A stretch of 64,000 nucleotides of DNA from Bacillota bacterium (GCA_023409435.1 JAEYHP010000081.1:1-64000); one strand, 5' to 3'. Positions 1 through 8,423 are shown, numbered from the stretch's first letter. Notes: generated from the sequence alone by a model not told the origin. Program-made: numbers and translations.

Positions 1-1
1 C

Positions 2-433
2 CTCGGCTGCTTTTCCTGCTGGGTCAAAACCCCGGGCCTCTGCATCATCATGAATGATAGTGCGAACAGTGTATCCCGTGAGCAAATGCAGGCTGATGTA
101 TTGGTGATACTCTCCAAATTGACCTACGGCGGCTTCAGCCCTGATGTAAAGGCCTTCCTTGACCGGTGCATCCCAAATATATCGCCCTTTTTTGAAATCT
201 ATCATGGCGAAATGCATCATAAGCTGCGCTATGAAAAATTTCCATATTGGATCGCTATGGGATATGGCGAGAGCACCGAGGAAGAGCGCCAAACATTCCG
301 CGAGCTCTCCGAACGGAACGCCCTGAACATGCGCCCGCCGAAGCAATTCTGCCTCACCATACAGAGTGCTGACGGCTGCCCGGATGCCTTAAAAACGTTG
401 GGCCGGATTTTATCGGAGGAGGTGTGCGTATGA
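2..433 (+). CDS. Flavodoxin-family / NADPH-dependent FMN reductase (5' partial)
   Basis: The frame is open from the first bases of the window, so the gene begins upstream. The visible start reads GCFSCWVKTPGLCIIMND, the Cys-rich loop with Cys-x2-Cys-Trp-x-Lys-x-Pro-Gly-x-Cys typical of small flavodoxin-like FMN reductases; it continues with a Rossmann-type strand (VLVILSKLTYGGFS) that lines the flavin site. Such proteins move electrons from NAD(P)H to flavin in the cytoplasm; the physiological acceptor is unknown. The stop overlaps the start of the next gene (ATGA at 430-433), so the two flavin proteins are probably co-translated. The internal ATG at 50 is not the real start because conserved sequence lies before it. 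Confidence 0.8.
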   Translation, partial: LGCFSCWVKTPGLCIIMNDSANSVSREQMQADVLVILSKLTYGGFSPDVKAFLDRCIPNISPFFEIYHGEMHHKLRYEKFPYWIAMGYGESTEEERQTFRELSERNALNMRPPKQFCLTIQSADGCPDALKTLGRILSEEVCV

Positions 434-1108
434 CCCGCATTGCCGCAATAAACGGAAGCCCCAAGGCAAAGGAAAGCGTATCCAGCCTGCTGATAGAAAG
501 AATGGAAAAAGTCTTAGCCGCAAAAATCGACGTTGCGCAGGCGGTGCAGCTGACCCGTCCGGGAAAAGCCCCCGAAACCGTTTCGGAAACCATTGCGGGC
601 ATGTTAGCTGCCGATGTGCTGTTACTTGTATTCCCTCTCTATGTCGATTCGCTGCCCGCCCCGCTCATCAAGCTGCTCACGCTCATGGAACAGGCGGCGA
701 AAGCCTCAAGCGCGCCGCTGCCCAAAGTCTACGCGATCTGCAACTGCGGCTTCTATGAAGCGGAGCACACCAGGCTTGCCCTGAAGATGGTACGCCACTT
801 TGCGCTTCGCGCCGGACTCCCTTGGGGATACGGTTTGGGTATCGGCTGCGGCGGTTTTGGCGTATGCGTTAAACAATACGGCAAAGGGCCCTGCGGCAAA
901 CCTTCATGCCGCGCTGTGTGCGCTGGGGGAAGCTATCCGCGGCAACAGCGCAAACGAAAGCGAAGATGTGTTTGTGACGCCTAAAATTCCCCGCTTCCTC
1001 TATAAGCTGGGCGGAAATATGGGTTGGCGCCAAATGGCAAAGGCAAACGGTGTTGATTATCAACTCTCTGCGAGGCCGCACGGTATCACCGCGGGTACGC
1101 GCAAATAA
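430..1108 (+). pseudogene. NAD(P)H-dependent flavin reductase, frameshifted
   Basis: The ATG at 430 has a strong ribosome binding site (GGAGGAGG, 7 bases away). The first part (RIAAINGSPK, then VLLLVFPLYVDSLPAPLIKLL) is a flavodoxin-like NAD(P)H:FMN reductase fold with the GSPK phosphate-binding loop. Near 850-870 the reading must move from one frame to the next: frame one continues as GIGCGGFGVCVKQYG, while the family-like tail (TAKGPAANLHAALCALGEAI to GWRQMAKANGV) is read in the other frame and stops at 1108. One extra base in the GC/T-rich stretch GCGGCGGTTTT would explain it. It may be a true pseudogene or a sequencing error; the tail still looks conserved, so the lesion is recent or artificial. 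Confidence 0.65.
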
Positions 1109-1247
1109 ACGGGATACGATTTTATGTTTATCGTCTGTAGCAGCGAGCGAAGTAATTGGAAATATTCCAATCGCATAAGATCCTTCCGGCCGTCAATGCG
1201 GGTATGGTATACTTGCTAAAAACCTATGAAAACGGAGACTGAACCCC

Positions 1248-1727
1248 ATGGGCGTCAGAAGCACGGCAAAAGCTATTATCCTACACAACGGCAAGGTGCT
1301 GCTCAACAAATGCTACGACAAGCACAACGGCCACTATTATTCGCTGCCCGGCGGCGGGCAAAACCAGTATGAGACGATTGAGGAAGCCGTCGTCCGCGAA
1401 TGCCTGGAGGAAACGGGCTACACCGTAACGCCGCTTCGCTTCGCCGCATTGTGCGAAGAAATTTGCCTGGATGAAGAAATCCGGACGGTTTATCCACAGT
1501 ATGCACACAAGCTGTACCACATATTTGTGTGTACGCTGGCAAGCGAAGAAGTGCAGGCGCCCACCGAAACGGACGATCTCCAACTGGGCGCCGTGTGGGT
1601 GGATGTAACAGCACTTTCCTCTATCCGCCTGCTTCCCGGGACGGTGGGGGAGCATATAGCGGAAATGGTTGCAGGCGCGCCGCCTATGTTCCTGGGTACG
1701 GAGCATCTCCCTTTCAACCACGGATAA
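1248..1727 (+). CDS. Nudix hydrolase
   Basis: This 159-residue protein carries a complete Nudix box, G-x5-E-x7-REC-LEETGY (residues about 36-58), with the RExxEE metal-binding core intact. Nudix enzymes split nucleoside diphosphates linked to another group, using Mg or Mn; the substrate cannot be told from sequence. Length is normal for a single-domain member. The start ATG follows GGAGACTGAACCCC. The gene stands alone between the flavin reductases and a convergent ABC exporter operon, and a long bidirectional terminator follows. Confidence 0.9.
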   Translation: MGVRSTAKAIILHNGKVLLNKCYDKHNGHYYSLPGGGQNQYETIEEAVVRECLEETGYTVTPLRFAALCEEICLDEEIRTVYPQYAHKLYHIFVCTLASEEVQAPTETDDLQLGAVWVDVTALSSIRLLPGTVGEHIAEMVAGAPPMFLGTEHLPFNHG

Positions 1728-1776
1728 TGCCGCATCCACTCGCATTCTGGCACAAGACAAGTTTCTACAAAACCGC

Positions 1777-1822
1777 AAAAACGCACGCATTCAGAAGATT
1801 TTTCTGGATGCGTGCGTTTTTG
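1777..1822. terminator. Bidirectional intrinsic terminator
   Basis: An approximately 20-bp stem (AAAAACGCACGCAT pairing with ATGCGTGCGTTTTT, extended inward by CAGAA/TTCTG) with a 4-base loop and a T-run on either strand. It separates the Nudix gene from the convergent ABC permease gene. Confidence 0.85.
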
Positions 1823-1884
1823 GGGGTACAAAAAAGGGGATGCCTCCCCATCCCTATAATCCGGGGCATGTCGGAATTGGCTCA

Positions 1885-2601
1885 TTATTCCGATTGCAGT
1901 CTTTTCAGCAGAAAACCGCACAGTATGGCCGCAGCCGCGAAGATAGCAAGTAAAGGCAGCAGGCTGCCGAAAGAAAAGCCGTCGCTTTGCAATAACTGAT
2001 ACCCCCAGGACGCGGGGAACATTTTTCCTGCAATCTTAAAAACGCCAGGCAGCAAATCGACAGGAAACATAATGCCAGAGAGCATTATGGATGGCAGAAA
2101 TATCACCTGCGAAATCATCGTAAGTCTTGCCTGACTTTTCATCCACAGCCCCAGGACACTCCCAATGCTCAATGATACCGCAACAAAAATGGAGAGCGCG
2201 CCAAAATACAGAGGAAGATGTGCCGGAGGTGTTGCGCCAAATGCAATGGGGGCAATGAGGCATATGATTGCCGACATCAGTAACAGGTGAAGAAACGCGG
2301 ACAAAGACATAGACACCAAGCCAAGATACAACGGGACCCCGTTGGCCTTATACACTTTCTTGATATCGCTTGCATATATCTCCACAAGGGAGGGCGGCAA
2401 TCCTATGAGTGCGCCCATTGATATGCCCAACACGGTCATAGATTGTATGAGCGTATCCTTGGCCGCAGGGTTTATGGAGGTGAATATCCCACCCATCACA
2501 GCAAAGAACAAAAGAGGCACCACATAACACGTGATCAACAGTGATTTGCTGCGGATATCCAGCTTCCATTGCAATGCCACTCCGTACAAAAACGCGCTCA
2601 T
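1885..2601 (-). CDS. ABC-2 type exporter permease
   Basis: A 238-residue membrane protein with about six hydrophobic helices (around residues 20-42, 52-70, 95-118, 125-150, 165-185 and 212-232). The layout, with an amphipathic N-terminus and the motif MFPVDLLPG before the last helices, fits ABC-2 permeases that export drugs, peptides or lipids. Its start overlaps the stop of the ATPase gene (ATGA at 2598-2601), so permease and ATPase are translationally coupled. The cargo is unknown. Confidence 0.85.
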   Translation of the reverse strand: MSAFLYGVALQWKLDIRSKSLLITCYVVPLLFFAVMGGIFTSINPAAKDTLIQSMTVLGISMGALIGLPPSLVEIYASDIKKVYKANGVPLYLGLVSMSLSAFLHLLLMSAIICLIAPIAFGATPPAHLPLYFGALSIFVAVSLSIGSVLGLWMKSQARLTMISQVIFLPSIMLSGIMFPVDLLPGVFKIAGKMFPASWGYQLLQSDGFSFGSLLPLLAIFAAAAILCGFLLKRLQSE

Positions 2602-3413
2602 GCACCATTCCCCCTTGCAATATCAATGAAATGCTGTTCAAGCGTTCCTCTGTTTATTTTTATGTCAAGCACGGCAATGCCCCGTTGCTTAAACTCTTCA
2701 AGCAGAGTCAGCATGGTATCCCCAATGTTGTCAGATTCATACGTTTCGTCGCCTTGCTCGGTCTTGATGTGTATGGTACAGCGTTTGCCGATTTTCGCAG
2801 TCAACTCTGTGACGGTACCCAAGAAGACGATATCGCCGTCATTGAGAATAGCAATGCGGTCACACAGGCTTTCCACCTCCGCCATATCGTGGCTGGCTAA
2901 AATGATCGTCTTTCCCTGCGCTTTCAGTTTTCGAATTTGGTCATGGAGCGATAGTCTGCCCTCCACATCAAGCCCTGCGGTTGGCTCGTCAAGGAACACA
3001 ATGTCCGGATTGCCGATTAAGGCAAGGGCAAGGTGTAAGCGCCGCTTCTGTCCCGTAGACAGTTCTATGTATTGCTTTTTCTTCAGTTCATTGATTCCAA
3101 GAGCGGCAAGCATAGCGTCGTCTATTTTTGTATGATTCCACTGCGCAAACAACCGAACGGCTTCCATTGGTTTGATATGGGCCGGAAGGGCGGCAGATTG
3201 CAATTGGATCCCCGTTTTGCCATTCACCACGATACTGCCGCTGTCATACTTGCGCAAGCGTTCAATACATTCAAGGGCCGTGGTCTTACCTGCGCCGTTT
3301 ACGCCAAGCAATGAAAAAATTTCACCTTTTACTACCTGGAACGTCAAGCCTTTGAGCACAGCGTGCCCACCATAGCTTTTCCTTAGCCCTTCAATCTGCA
3401 TGGCATACTTCAT
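2598..3413 (-). CDS. ABC exporter ATP-binding subunit
   Basis: A 271-residue ATPase with Walker A GVNGAGKTT (about residues 38-46), ABC signature LSTGQKRRL, Walker B IVFLDEPTAGLD and the H-loop ILASHDMAEVE. The signature has T in place of the usual G in LSGGQ, a variation seen in antibiotic- and bacteriocin-type exporters. It drives the permease encoded immediately downstream and overlaps the upstream MerR gene by four bases (ATGA at 3410-3413). The three genes form one operon in the order regulator, ATPase, permease. Confidence 0.92.
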   Translation of the reverse strand: MKYAMQIEGLRKSYGGHAVLKGLTFQVVKGEIFSLLGVNGAGKTTALECIERLRKYDSGSIVVNGKTGIQLQSAALPAHIKPMEAVRLFAQWNHTKIDDAMLAALGINELKKKQYIELSTGQKRRLHLALALIGNPDIVFLDEPTAGLDVEGRLSLHDQIRKLKAQGKTIILASHDMAEVESLCDRIAILNDGDIVFLGTVTELTAKIGKRCTIHIKTEQGDETYESDNIGDTMLTLLEEFKQRGIAVLDIKINRGTLEQHFIDIARGNGA

Positions 3414-4210
3414 TTCGGCTTCTCCTCCAATGGATTGATTCCCAGCTTCGTAAAATAAGCATCCAACGCCGGCTCGATAAAAGCATGGGGCATCACCTGT
3501 TTTAGGTTCCCTCCATGATCCAGATCGTTCCTATTCTTCGTCTCTATCAATTCAGAGAGCATACTTATATCCCCGCCTGTAAATTCCGTAACCATATCCC
3601 AAAACACTTTGGCAAAAGCTTGCCCTTTCTCGCTTTCGGGCGCCACGCCGTCTTTTTGAAGCTGTAGCGCCTCATCGCGCAGCTGTGTGAACGTGCCCAT
3701 CATCTTTAAGCCGCTGTCCTTATCGAAGCGGCTACGAAAATGGTCCAAGGTCTTGTCATCGAAATGCTTGATCATCCAATAAAACTCGTTTTTCATTTGC
3801 AGATTTGCAATGATATCGGCGTATTTCTTGAAATCCACCGATTGCATCTGCAGCACCTCCGCCTTTAATGCTTCTATCGCTTTTAGGGACTCTGACAGGG
3901 TCTCTATGTCTTTGCGTATCGCTGCTGCTTGTTCTGAAAGCGCGCCTGCAACATTCGCGGGGGTATCCAGCAAGATCAGGCGGTTCTTGATATCATCCAA
4001 AGAAAACCCCAACTGTTTGAGCGATAGAATTTGATAGAGCTGAATAACATCTTTGTGGGTATACAGCCTACGGCCTCCTTCACTCTCCGAGGACGGTGAA
4101 AGCATACCTTCTTTGTCGTAGTATTGTAAGGTGCGAACGGTGATGCCCATTTTCTTTGCCACCTCGCCTACCATCATATATCCTTCCGGTATTGCTCTAT
4201 TCTTTTCCAT
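3410..4210 (-). CDS. MerR-family transcriptional regulator
   Basis: The N-terminus (MVGEVAKKMGITVRTLQYYDKEGML, quoted in parts: MVGEVAKKMGI, TVRTLQYYDKEG) is the winged HTH of MerR proteins, followed by the wing GRRLYTHKDV and a dimerisation coiled coil near residues 85-130. The C-terminal portion resembles the TipAS-like ligand domain, which binds small hydrophobic compounds; that is inference. ATG 4210 is preferred to ATG 4216 because GGAGG lies 8 bases upstream of 4210 but only 2 from 4216. It heads the ABC exporter operon, and its promoter has the stretched spacer typical of MerR control, so it likely activates its own operon when a drug is bound. Confidence 0.9.
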   Translation of the reverse strand: MEKNRAIPEGYMMVGEVAKKMGITVRTLQYYDKEGMLSPSSESEGGRRLYTHKDVIQLYQILSLKQLGFSLDDIKNRLILLDTPANVAGALSEQAAAIRKDIETLSESLKAIEALKAEVLQMQSVDFKKYADIIANLQMKNEFYWMIKHFDDKTLDHFRSRFDKDSGLKMMGTFTQLRDEALQLQKDGVAPESEKGQAFAKVFWDMVTEFTGGDISMLSELIETKNRNDLDHGGNLKQVMPHAFIEPALDAYFTKLGINPLEEKPK

Positions 4211-4230
4211 AGTCATGACCTCCTGCTTTT

Positions 4231-4261
4231 ATCATAACTCATGACGTTACGTCACGTACAA
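4231..4261 (-). promoter_or_regulatory. MerR-type promoter with palindromic operator in a 19-bp spacer
   Basis: On the minus strand: -35 TTGTAC (4256-4261), a 19-bp spacer, -10 TATGAT (4231-4236). The perfect 13-bp palindrome TGACGTTACGTCA (4242-4254) sits inside the spacer. A 19-bp spacer with a centred palindrome is the hallmark of MerR activation by DNA untwisting. Confidence 0.8.
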
Positions 4262-4369
4262 GTGGTGGGAACTATTTTTTTAGATATTCCATTGCGTCAG
4301 GTTGCGGACAAGCACAGCGCACAGGACGCGCTAAATGTCTTAAATAAAATATTTATTGTCGTATATACT

Positions 4370-4382
4370 TTACATAATGTAA
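4370..4382. promoter_or_regulatory. Palindrome upstream of XRE gene
   Basis: TTACATAATGTAA is a perfect odd-centred palindrome 36 bases before the XRE start at 4418, a plausible autoregulatory operator. The flanking promoter elements are not clear. Confidence 0.4.
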
Positions 4383-4417
4383 TTTTTATGCTACCATTTC
4401 TCTGTGGAGGCGATACT

Positions 4418-4627
4418 ATGGGACGGAATATTCCAATAAAGGTTGCGCGCGCGCAGCTTGATATGACACAAAAGCAGCTTGCCGAAACTGTTGGAATCTC
4501 CCGGCAGACAATGAACGCTATTGAGCAAGGCGAGTATAACCCGACAATCAAGCTGTGCAGAGCCATCTGCAAAGCGCTGGGAAAAAGCCTTGATGAATTA
4601 TTTGGAGAGGAAGCGTGCGATGAATAA
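4418..4627 (+). CDS. XRE-family HTH regulator (YozG-like)
   Basis: A 69-residue single-domain Cro/CI helix-turn-helix protein (ARAQLDMTQKQLAETVGISR, QTMNAIEQGEYNPT). ATG 4418 is chosen because GTGGAGG lies 7 bases upstream and the HTH begins at once; the frame is open farther upstream but lacks family sequence. Small regulators of this YozG-like type are usually encoded beside a small membrane protein, and here the next gene overlaps by 8 bases. Confidence 0.88.
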   Translation: MGRNIPIKVARAQLDMTQKQLAETVGISRQTMNAIEQGEYNPTIKLCRAICKALGKSLDELFGEEACDE

Positions 4628-5099
4628 GAAAAAATCCAATCTGGATGAAATGCAGGAGCAAAAGCTGTTAAAAATAGAGCACAACGCCGCCTGGCTTGCA
4701 TTTTGGGGGTTGTTGGCGGCAATTTTAGTGCAAACCATTCTTGGCGGCGAAGATGTTTGGCGCAATATCGTTGCCGAATGGATCGTATTCATGTGCCTTT
4801 GTGTGTATCTGGTGATTGCCTGTATCAAAAACGGCATTTGGGACCGAAAATGGAAGCCCAATCTGAAAACGCATGCCATATTCAGTCTCATTGCCGGTAT
4901 TGTATGCGGGGCCATATTGTTTACCAGCTCGTATCTCAAATATGGCAAATTATTGGGATCTGCTGCGACAGGGCTGTTCGTTTTTATTTTTACTTTTGCC
5001 GCAACGCTGACTGCTCTTACAATCGCCGCGTCCCTGTATCAGAAAAGGCGGAACAAGCTTGAGGCTGCGGGCGAAGACGAAACCGGCACGAACGGATAA
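4620..5099 (+). CDS. Four-helix membrane protein (DUF6773-like), XRE partner
   Basis: A 159-residue protein with a charged N-terminus (KKKSNLDEMQEQKLLKIE), then about four transmembrane helices near residues 25-45, 52-70, 85-105 and 118-140, and an acidic tail. This resembles the DUF6773 family found next to XRE regulators in Clostridia; the family assignment is from memory of its pattern. Start ATG 4620 follows GGAGAGG and overlaps the end of the XRE gene, so the pair is co-translated. Function unknown. Confidence 0.75.
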   Translation: MNKKKSNLDEMQEQKLLKIEHNAAWLAFWGLLAAILVQTILGGEDVWRNIVAEWIVFMCLCVYLVIACIKNGIWDRKWKPNLKTHAIFSLIAGIVCGAILFTSSYLKYGKLLGSAATGLFVFIFTFAATLTALTIAASLYQKRRNKLEAAGEDETGTNG

Positions 5100-5121
5100 A
5101 AATTTGCTTAAGGATATCCAT

Positions 5122-5153
5122 AGGCCTCCTTTTCAAAATGGCGGCCTTTTTAT
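5122..5153 (+). terminator. Intrinsic terminator
   Basis: Stem AGGCCTCC/GGCGGCCT (one mismatch) followed by TTTTTATT, 22 bases after the XRE-partner gene. Confidence 0.7.
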
Positions 5154-5279
5154 TATGCACAGTTATGTCGAAAAGTCTGCTGATAACAAGAATTTGGCCA
5201 ACGCAAAGAGCCAAAATAAACGCCGGATTTGCTGAGGATTTTCGTTTGGACATTTTCGTATTTTTTTTAACAAAATAGA

Positions 5280-5330
5280 TTGACACATATGTCACAAAGT
5301 TTTATAGTAGCTACTAAGGATAGCTACTAT
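5280..5330 (+). promoter_or_regulatory. Strong promoter with overlapping inverted repeat (putative TrmB operator)
   Basis: TTGACA (5280-5285), 17-bp spacer, TATAGT (5303-5308). Inverted repeat ATAGTAGCTA-N7-TAGCTACTAT (5304-5313 and 5321-5330) covers the -10 box and the start point, a repressor position. Another small repeat, TGACA-N4-TGTCA, overlaps the -35 box. The next gene is the TrmB-type regulator at 5446. Apart from these elements, nothing was recognised in the 346-base gap 5100-5445 besides the terminator at 5122. Confidence 0.75.
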
Positions 5331-5445
5331 TGATGTATGCCTTTCCTAGCGCACCTTTATAGCCGAATACGCAACCCCAATACTTGCAAGCCCCATCTGA
5401 AAACCTTATGATAAGAACAAACAAAGGAAAAAAGAGGATATCGGC

Positions 5446-6255
5446 ATGGGGGATATGATCAGCCGTCTCAGGGAGTTCGGCTTTACGGAGACGGAAGCGA
5501 AAGTCTATATCGCGCTGCTGCAAAACGGGGACTGTACCGGGTATGAGGCCAGCAAGTACGCGGGCGTGCCGCGCTCCAAGGTGTATGCGACATTGGAGGC
5601 GCTCGTCAGCCGCGGCATTTTGGCCACCACGCTGCGGGAGAAGACAAGCGTGTACCGCGCCAAACCCATCGAGCAGCTCGTTGCGCTCATCCGCAACCAA
5701 ACGGAGGACGCGCTTACTCGGCTTGAGGAAGAAGCCCGCGTGTTCGAAGCCCCCCGGGACGGCGAGCAAATCTGGCAATTGACGGGCTACCACAGCATCC
5801 TCAACAAGTGCCGGCAACTCATTGAGGACGCAACGCAGGAAGTGTTGATCCAGATCTGGAAGCAGGACCTGGACGCCCGGCTGGAGCAATGCATCATCGA
5901 AAAGCAGGCGGAGCTAGGGCGCGTGCTCGTCATCCTTTATGATGAGGAAGAGACGTATGGCACCGCCATCAGGCAATTTTATCCGCACGGCTTCGAGCGG
6001 GATAAAATGCACGACGCGGGCTCCCGGTGGATCACGATCTCGGCGGATGGAAGGGAGATGGTGCACGTCTCCATTCAGAGCAAGGAGAGGGCCACGGCCA
6101 TATTTACCCGCAACGCGAGCATGGTATTTTTCGCGAACGAGTACATCAAGCATGACGCATATTGTCTTAGGCTGATCGAGCATATGGGGGAACGTGTAAA
6201 AGCGGTATTCGGTGAAGATATGGAAGGGATACGCGATGTGTTTGCCATCCAATAA
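5446..6255 (+). CDS. TrmB-family transcriptional regulator
   Basis: A 269-residue protein whose first 70 residues form the TrmB winged HTH (LREFGFTETEAKVYIALLQ, then SKYAGVPRSKVYATLEAL), followed by a coiled-coil linker (about 75-100) and a C-terminal effector domain. TrmB proteins usually sense sugars or metabolites and repress or activate transport genes. It is followed 20 bases later by a permease and then an ornithine-cyclodeaminase-like enzyme, suggesting it controls that pathway. The inverted repeat over its own promoter suggests autoregulation. Confidence 0.85.
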   Translation: MGDMISRLREFGFTETEAKVYIALLQNGDCTGYEASKYAGVPRSKVYATLEALVSRGILATTLREKTSVYRAKPIEQLVALIRNQTEDALTRLEEEARVFEAPRDGEQIWQLTGYHSILNKCRQLIEDATQEVLIQIWKQDLDARLEQCIIEKQAELGRVLVILYDEEETYGTAIRQFYPHGFERDKMHDAGSRWITISADGREMVHVSIQSKERATAIFTRNASMVFFANEYIKHDAYCLRLIEHMGERVKAVFGEDMEGIRDVFAIQ

Positions 6256-6275
6256 TTAATTTGGGGGAGCTCATC

Positions 6276-7166
6276 ATGACAGTCGTAACCATCATATTGA
6301 TCCTGGTTGTCCTGGTCAACGGCGCGTTTGCATTCATGTTCATCCGGGACCTCATCCGCCACAAGGGCCAAACCATGAAAGAGCATGGGAATCCCTTCGT
6401 CATGGCCATTTCTGAATTTGTTATTTTCCTTCTTTCCACATTCGGCGTATCGGATTTTGCCATAGGCGCCTCGCTCTACCCGCGCTTAAAGTGGGTGGAG
6501 GATAAAAAGCTGCCCGGCACGCTCAACGCCGCCTGCGTGATTCCCGTGGCAGTCATGGCGCTTGCCTACATTTCCACCATTAACGTTGGCTACGCAACCC
6601 TCATCATCGCAATCGTGGCGCAGGTTGTGGGCGCATACATCAGCCCCCGCTTCGTGGTCAAGCTGCCCGTCAACATCATCAAGCGCTTTGTCGCCGCGGG
6701 CCTGTTTGTTGCCGCCGCCCTGATCCTGGCCGGGAAGTTCAACATTTACCCTACCGGCGGCGACGCAACAAGCCTCACCGGCTTCAAGCTCGTGCTGCTT
6801 GGCGTGCTTTCTCTTGTCTATGGCGCGCTCAACAACATAGGCATCGGTTCCTATGCGCTGACGATGGCGACCGTTTACGCGTTGGGCCTCAACCCCGGCG
6901 TGGCGTTCCCCATCATGATGGGCGCCTGCACGTTCTCTGTTCCCGTGGGCAGCATGCAGTTCGTGAAGCTGGACAGCTACTCCCGTAAAATCACGCTGTT
7001 TGCTTCCACCGCCGGTGTCGTTGGCGTTCTGGTCGCAGCCTTCGTAGTCAAGAGCCTGGATGTCTCAGCACTGCAGTGGCTGGTTGCCGCCGTTATCCTC
7101 TACAGCGCCGTCACCATGCTGCTGAGCACGCGCAAAAAAGCCGCTCCCGCCAAGACGGAAGTTTGA
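6276..7166 (+). CDS. TauE/SafE-like membrane permease
   Basis: A 296-residue integral membrane protein with about eight helices. The arrangement (GVSDFAIGASLYPRLKW in the first half, NNIGIGSYALTMATVYALG and FSVPVGSMQFVKL in the second) resembles TauE/SafE-type anion exporters, which move sulfite, sulfoacetate or other organic anions across the cytoplasmic membrane. ATG 6276 is chosen: GGGGGAG is 6-12 bases upstream, whereas the TTG at 6261 would place the Shine-Dalgarno inside the gene. The substrate may be related to the enzyme encoded next. Confidence 0.7.
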   Translation: MTVVTIILILVVLVNGAFAFMFIRDLIRHKGQTMKEHGNPFVMAISEFVIFLLSTFGVSDFAIGASLYPRLKWVEDKKLPGTLNAACVIPVAVMALAYISTINVGYATLIIAIVAQVVGAYISPRFVVKLPVNIIKRFVAAGLFVAAALILAGKFNIYPTGGDATSLTGFKLVLLGVLSLVYGALNNIGIGSYALTMATVYALGLNPGVAFPIMMGACTFSVPVGSMQFVKLDSYSRKITLFASTAGVVGVLVAAFVVKSLDVSALQWLVAAVILYSAVTMLLSTRKKAAPAKTEV

Positions 7167-7186
7167 GCGGAAAGGTGATGGCATCA

Positions 7187-8185
7187 ATGGAAATCCTCGT
7201 TCTCAAGCAGGAAGAAATGCAGGCCGTATTGCGCATGAAAGATGCGGTGCAGGCCGATAAAGACGCGCTTGCCATTTATTCCGCAGGCAAAAGCGACATC
7301 CCCCTGCGGGTCAACCTCAACGTGCCGGAGCACGAAGGCCAGAGCCTGTATATGCCCGGCTACGCAGCGGAAGCAGACGCTCTAGGCGTAAAGATCGTAT
7401 CCGTTTACCCGCGCAACATTGAAAAAGGGCTTACCAGCGTCCCCGCCACCATGGTGCTCGTGAACCACGAAACCGGCGAGGTGTGCAGCATTATGGACGG
7501 CACATACCTCACCCGTATTCGGACGGGCGCGGTATCCGGCGCCGCAACGGATCTCTTAGCCTGCAAAGACGCCAGTGTGTTCGCGCTCTTTGGCACGGGC
7601 GGACAAGCCGCAAGCCAATTGGAAGCCGTGCTCACCGTGCGGCCCATCAAGGAAGTACGCGTGTTTGATATCAGCGCCGAGCGGGCACAAGCCTTCGCCG
7701 CGCGCATGGCGGAGCAATTCGGACAGGCCTTCGGCGTTTCCATTGCCGCCGCCGCCACTTCGGCGGGAGCCGTGACAGGCGCCGATATCATCACCTGCGT
7801 CACCACCAGCACCCGCCCGGTGTTCGACGGCAGGCTCGTCAAAAAAGGCGCGCACATCAACGGCGTCGGCGCGTACACCCCCGAGATGCAGGAGATCGAC
7901 GAATACGCGCTCATCCATGCGGACAAGGTGTATGTGGATACGCGCAACGGCGTACTCAACGAAGCGGGCGATCTCATCAAGCCCATTCAAAAAGGTACGT
8001 TCAGCGCAGACCGCGTCACCGGCGAGCTGGGCGAGGTCGTGTTGGGAAAGGTGCCCGGCAGGGAACGGGAGGATGAAATTACCCTCTTCAAGACCACCGG
8101 CACCGCGGTGATGGACGTGGTGACCGCCCGCCGCATCTATGAGGCGGCAAAGCAGCAGGGGATCGGCACGATTGTATCGTTCTAG
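7187..8185 (+). CDS. Ornithine cyclodeaminase / mu-crystallin family protein
   Basis: A 332-residue protein of normal family length. Family features are visible: the N-terminal LKQEEMQAVLRMKDAV, the substrate-pocket segment TYLTRIRTGAVSGAATDLLA and the Rossmann loop FALFGTGGQAASQLEAV (about residues 132-150), then VTTSTRPVFDG and HINGVGAYTPEMQEID. The family includes ornithine cyclodeaminase, alanine dehydrogenase and ketimine reductases; which reaction occurs here is not readable. ATG 7187 is preferred (AAAGGTG 9 bases upstream, and the family's usual start), rather than ATG 7178. It probably works with the TauE-like transporter upstream. Confidence 0.85.
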   Translation: MEILVLKQEEMQAVLRMKDAVQADKDALAIYSAGKSDIPLRVNLNVPEHEGQSLYMPGYAAEADALGVKIVSVYPRNIEKGLTSVPATMVLVNHETGEVCSIMDGTYLTRIRTGAVSGAATDLLACKDASVFALFGTGGQAASQLEAVLTVRPIKEVRVFDISAERAQAFAARMAEQFGQAFGVSIAAAATSAGAVTGADIITCVTTSTRPVFDGRLVKKGAHINGVGAYTPEMQEIDEYALIHADKVYVDTRNGVLNEAGDLIKPIQKGTFSADRVTGELGEVVLGKVPGREREDEITLFKTTGTAVMDVVTARRIYEAAKQQGIGTIVSF

Positions 8186-8202
8186 TCTTTGTTTTGTGCA
8201 TG

Positions 8203-8355
8203 AGGGCTCTGCCCTCATACTCCCGCTTAGGGTCGTAACGACCCTAAGAACCCGCTTCCAGGAGCACCTAATTTAGGCTGCTTTCAAAGAAGGGGATTCC
8301 CAAGGGATGTGTCCCTTGGGTGGGGTTCAGGGGTGAAACCCCTGAAAAACCTTAG
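8203..8355. repeat. Intergenic hairpin cassette
   Basis: Consecutive palindromes: GAGGGCTCTGCCCTC, TTAGGGTCGTAACGACCCTAA, CCCAAGGGATGTGTCCCTTGGG (parts) and TTCAGGGGTGAAACCCCTGAA (parts). The same kinds of hairpin recur at 9951, 12441, 15742, 17482, 51205 and 53356 with altered stem sequences. It lies between the convergent cyclodeaminase-like gene and livF. Confidence 0.75.
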
Positions 8356-8423
8356 TAGCCAAAAAGCGGACATCGGCTGATGTCCGCTTTTTGCCATTGC
8401 GCTATTCCCAACGCGCCCGGGCG

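Noticed and set aside
1490..1498. Perfect DnaA box TTATCCACA inside the Nudix gene
   Set aside because: It lies in a well-conserved coding segment far from the origin, with only one further weak match alongside; likely chance.
8203..8355. CRISPR-like array
   Set aside because: The palindromes differ from one another and there are no regular spacers or cas genes.
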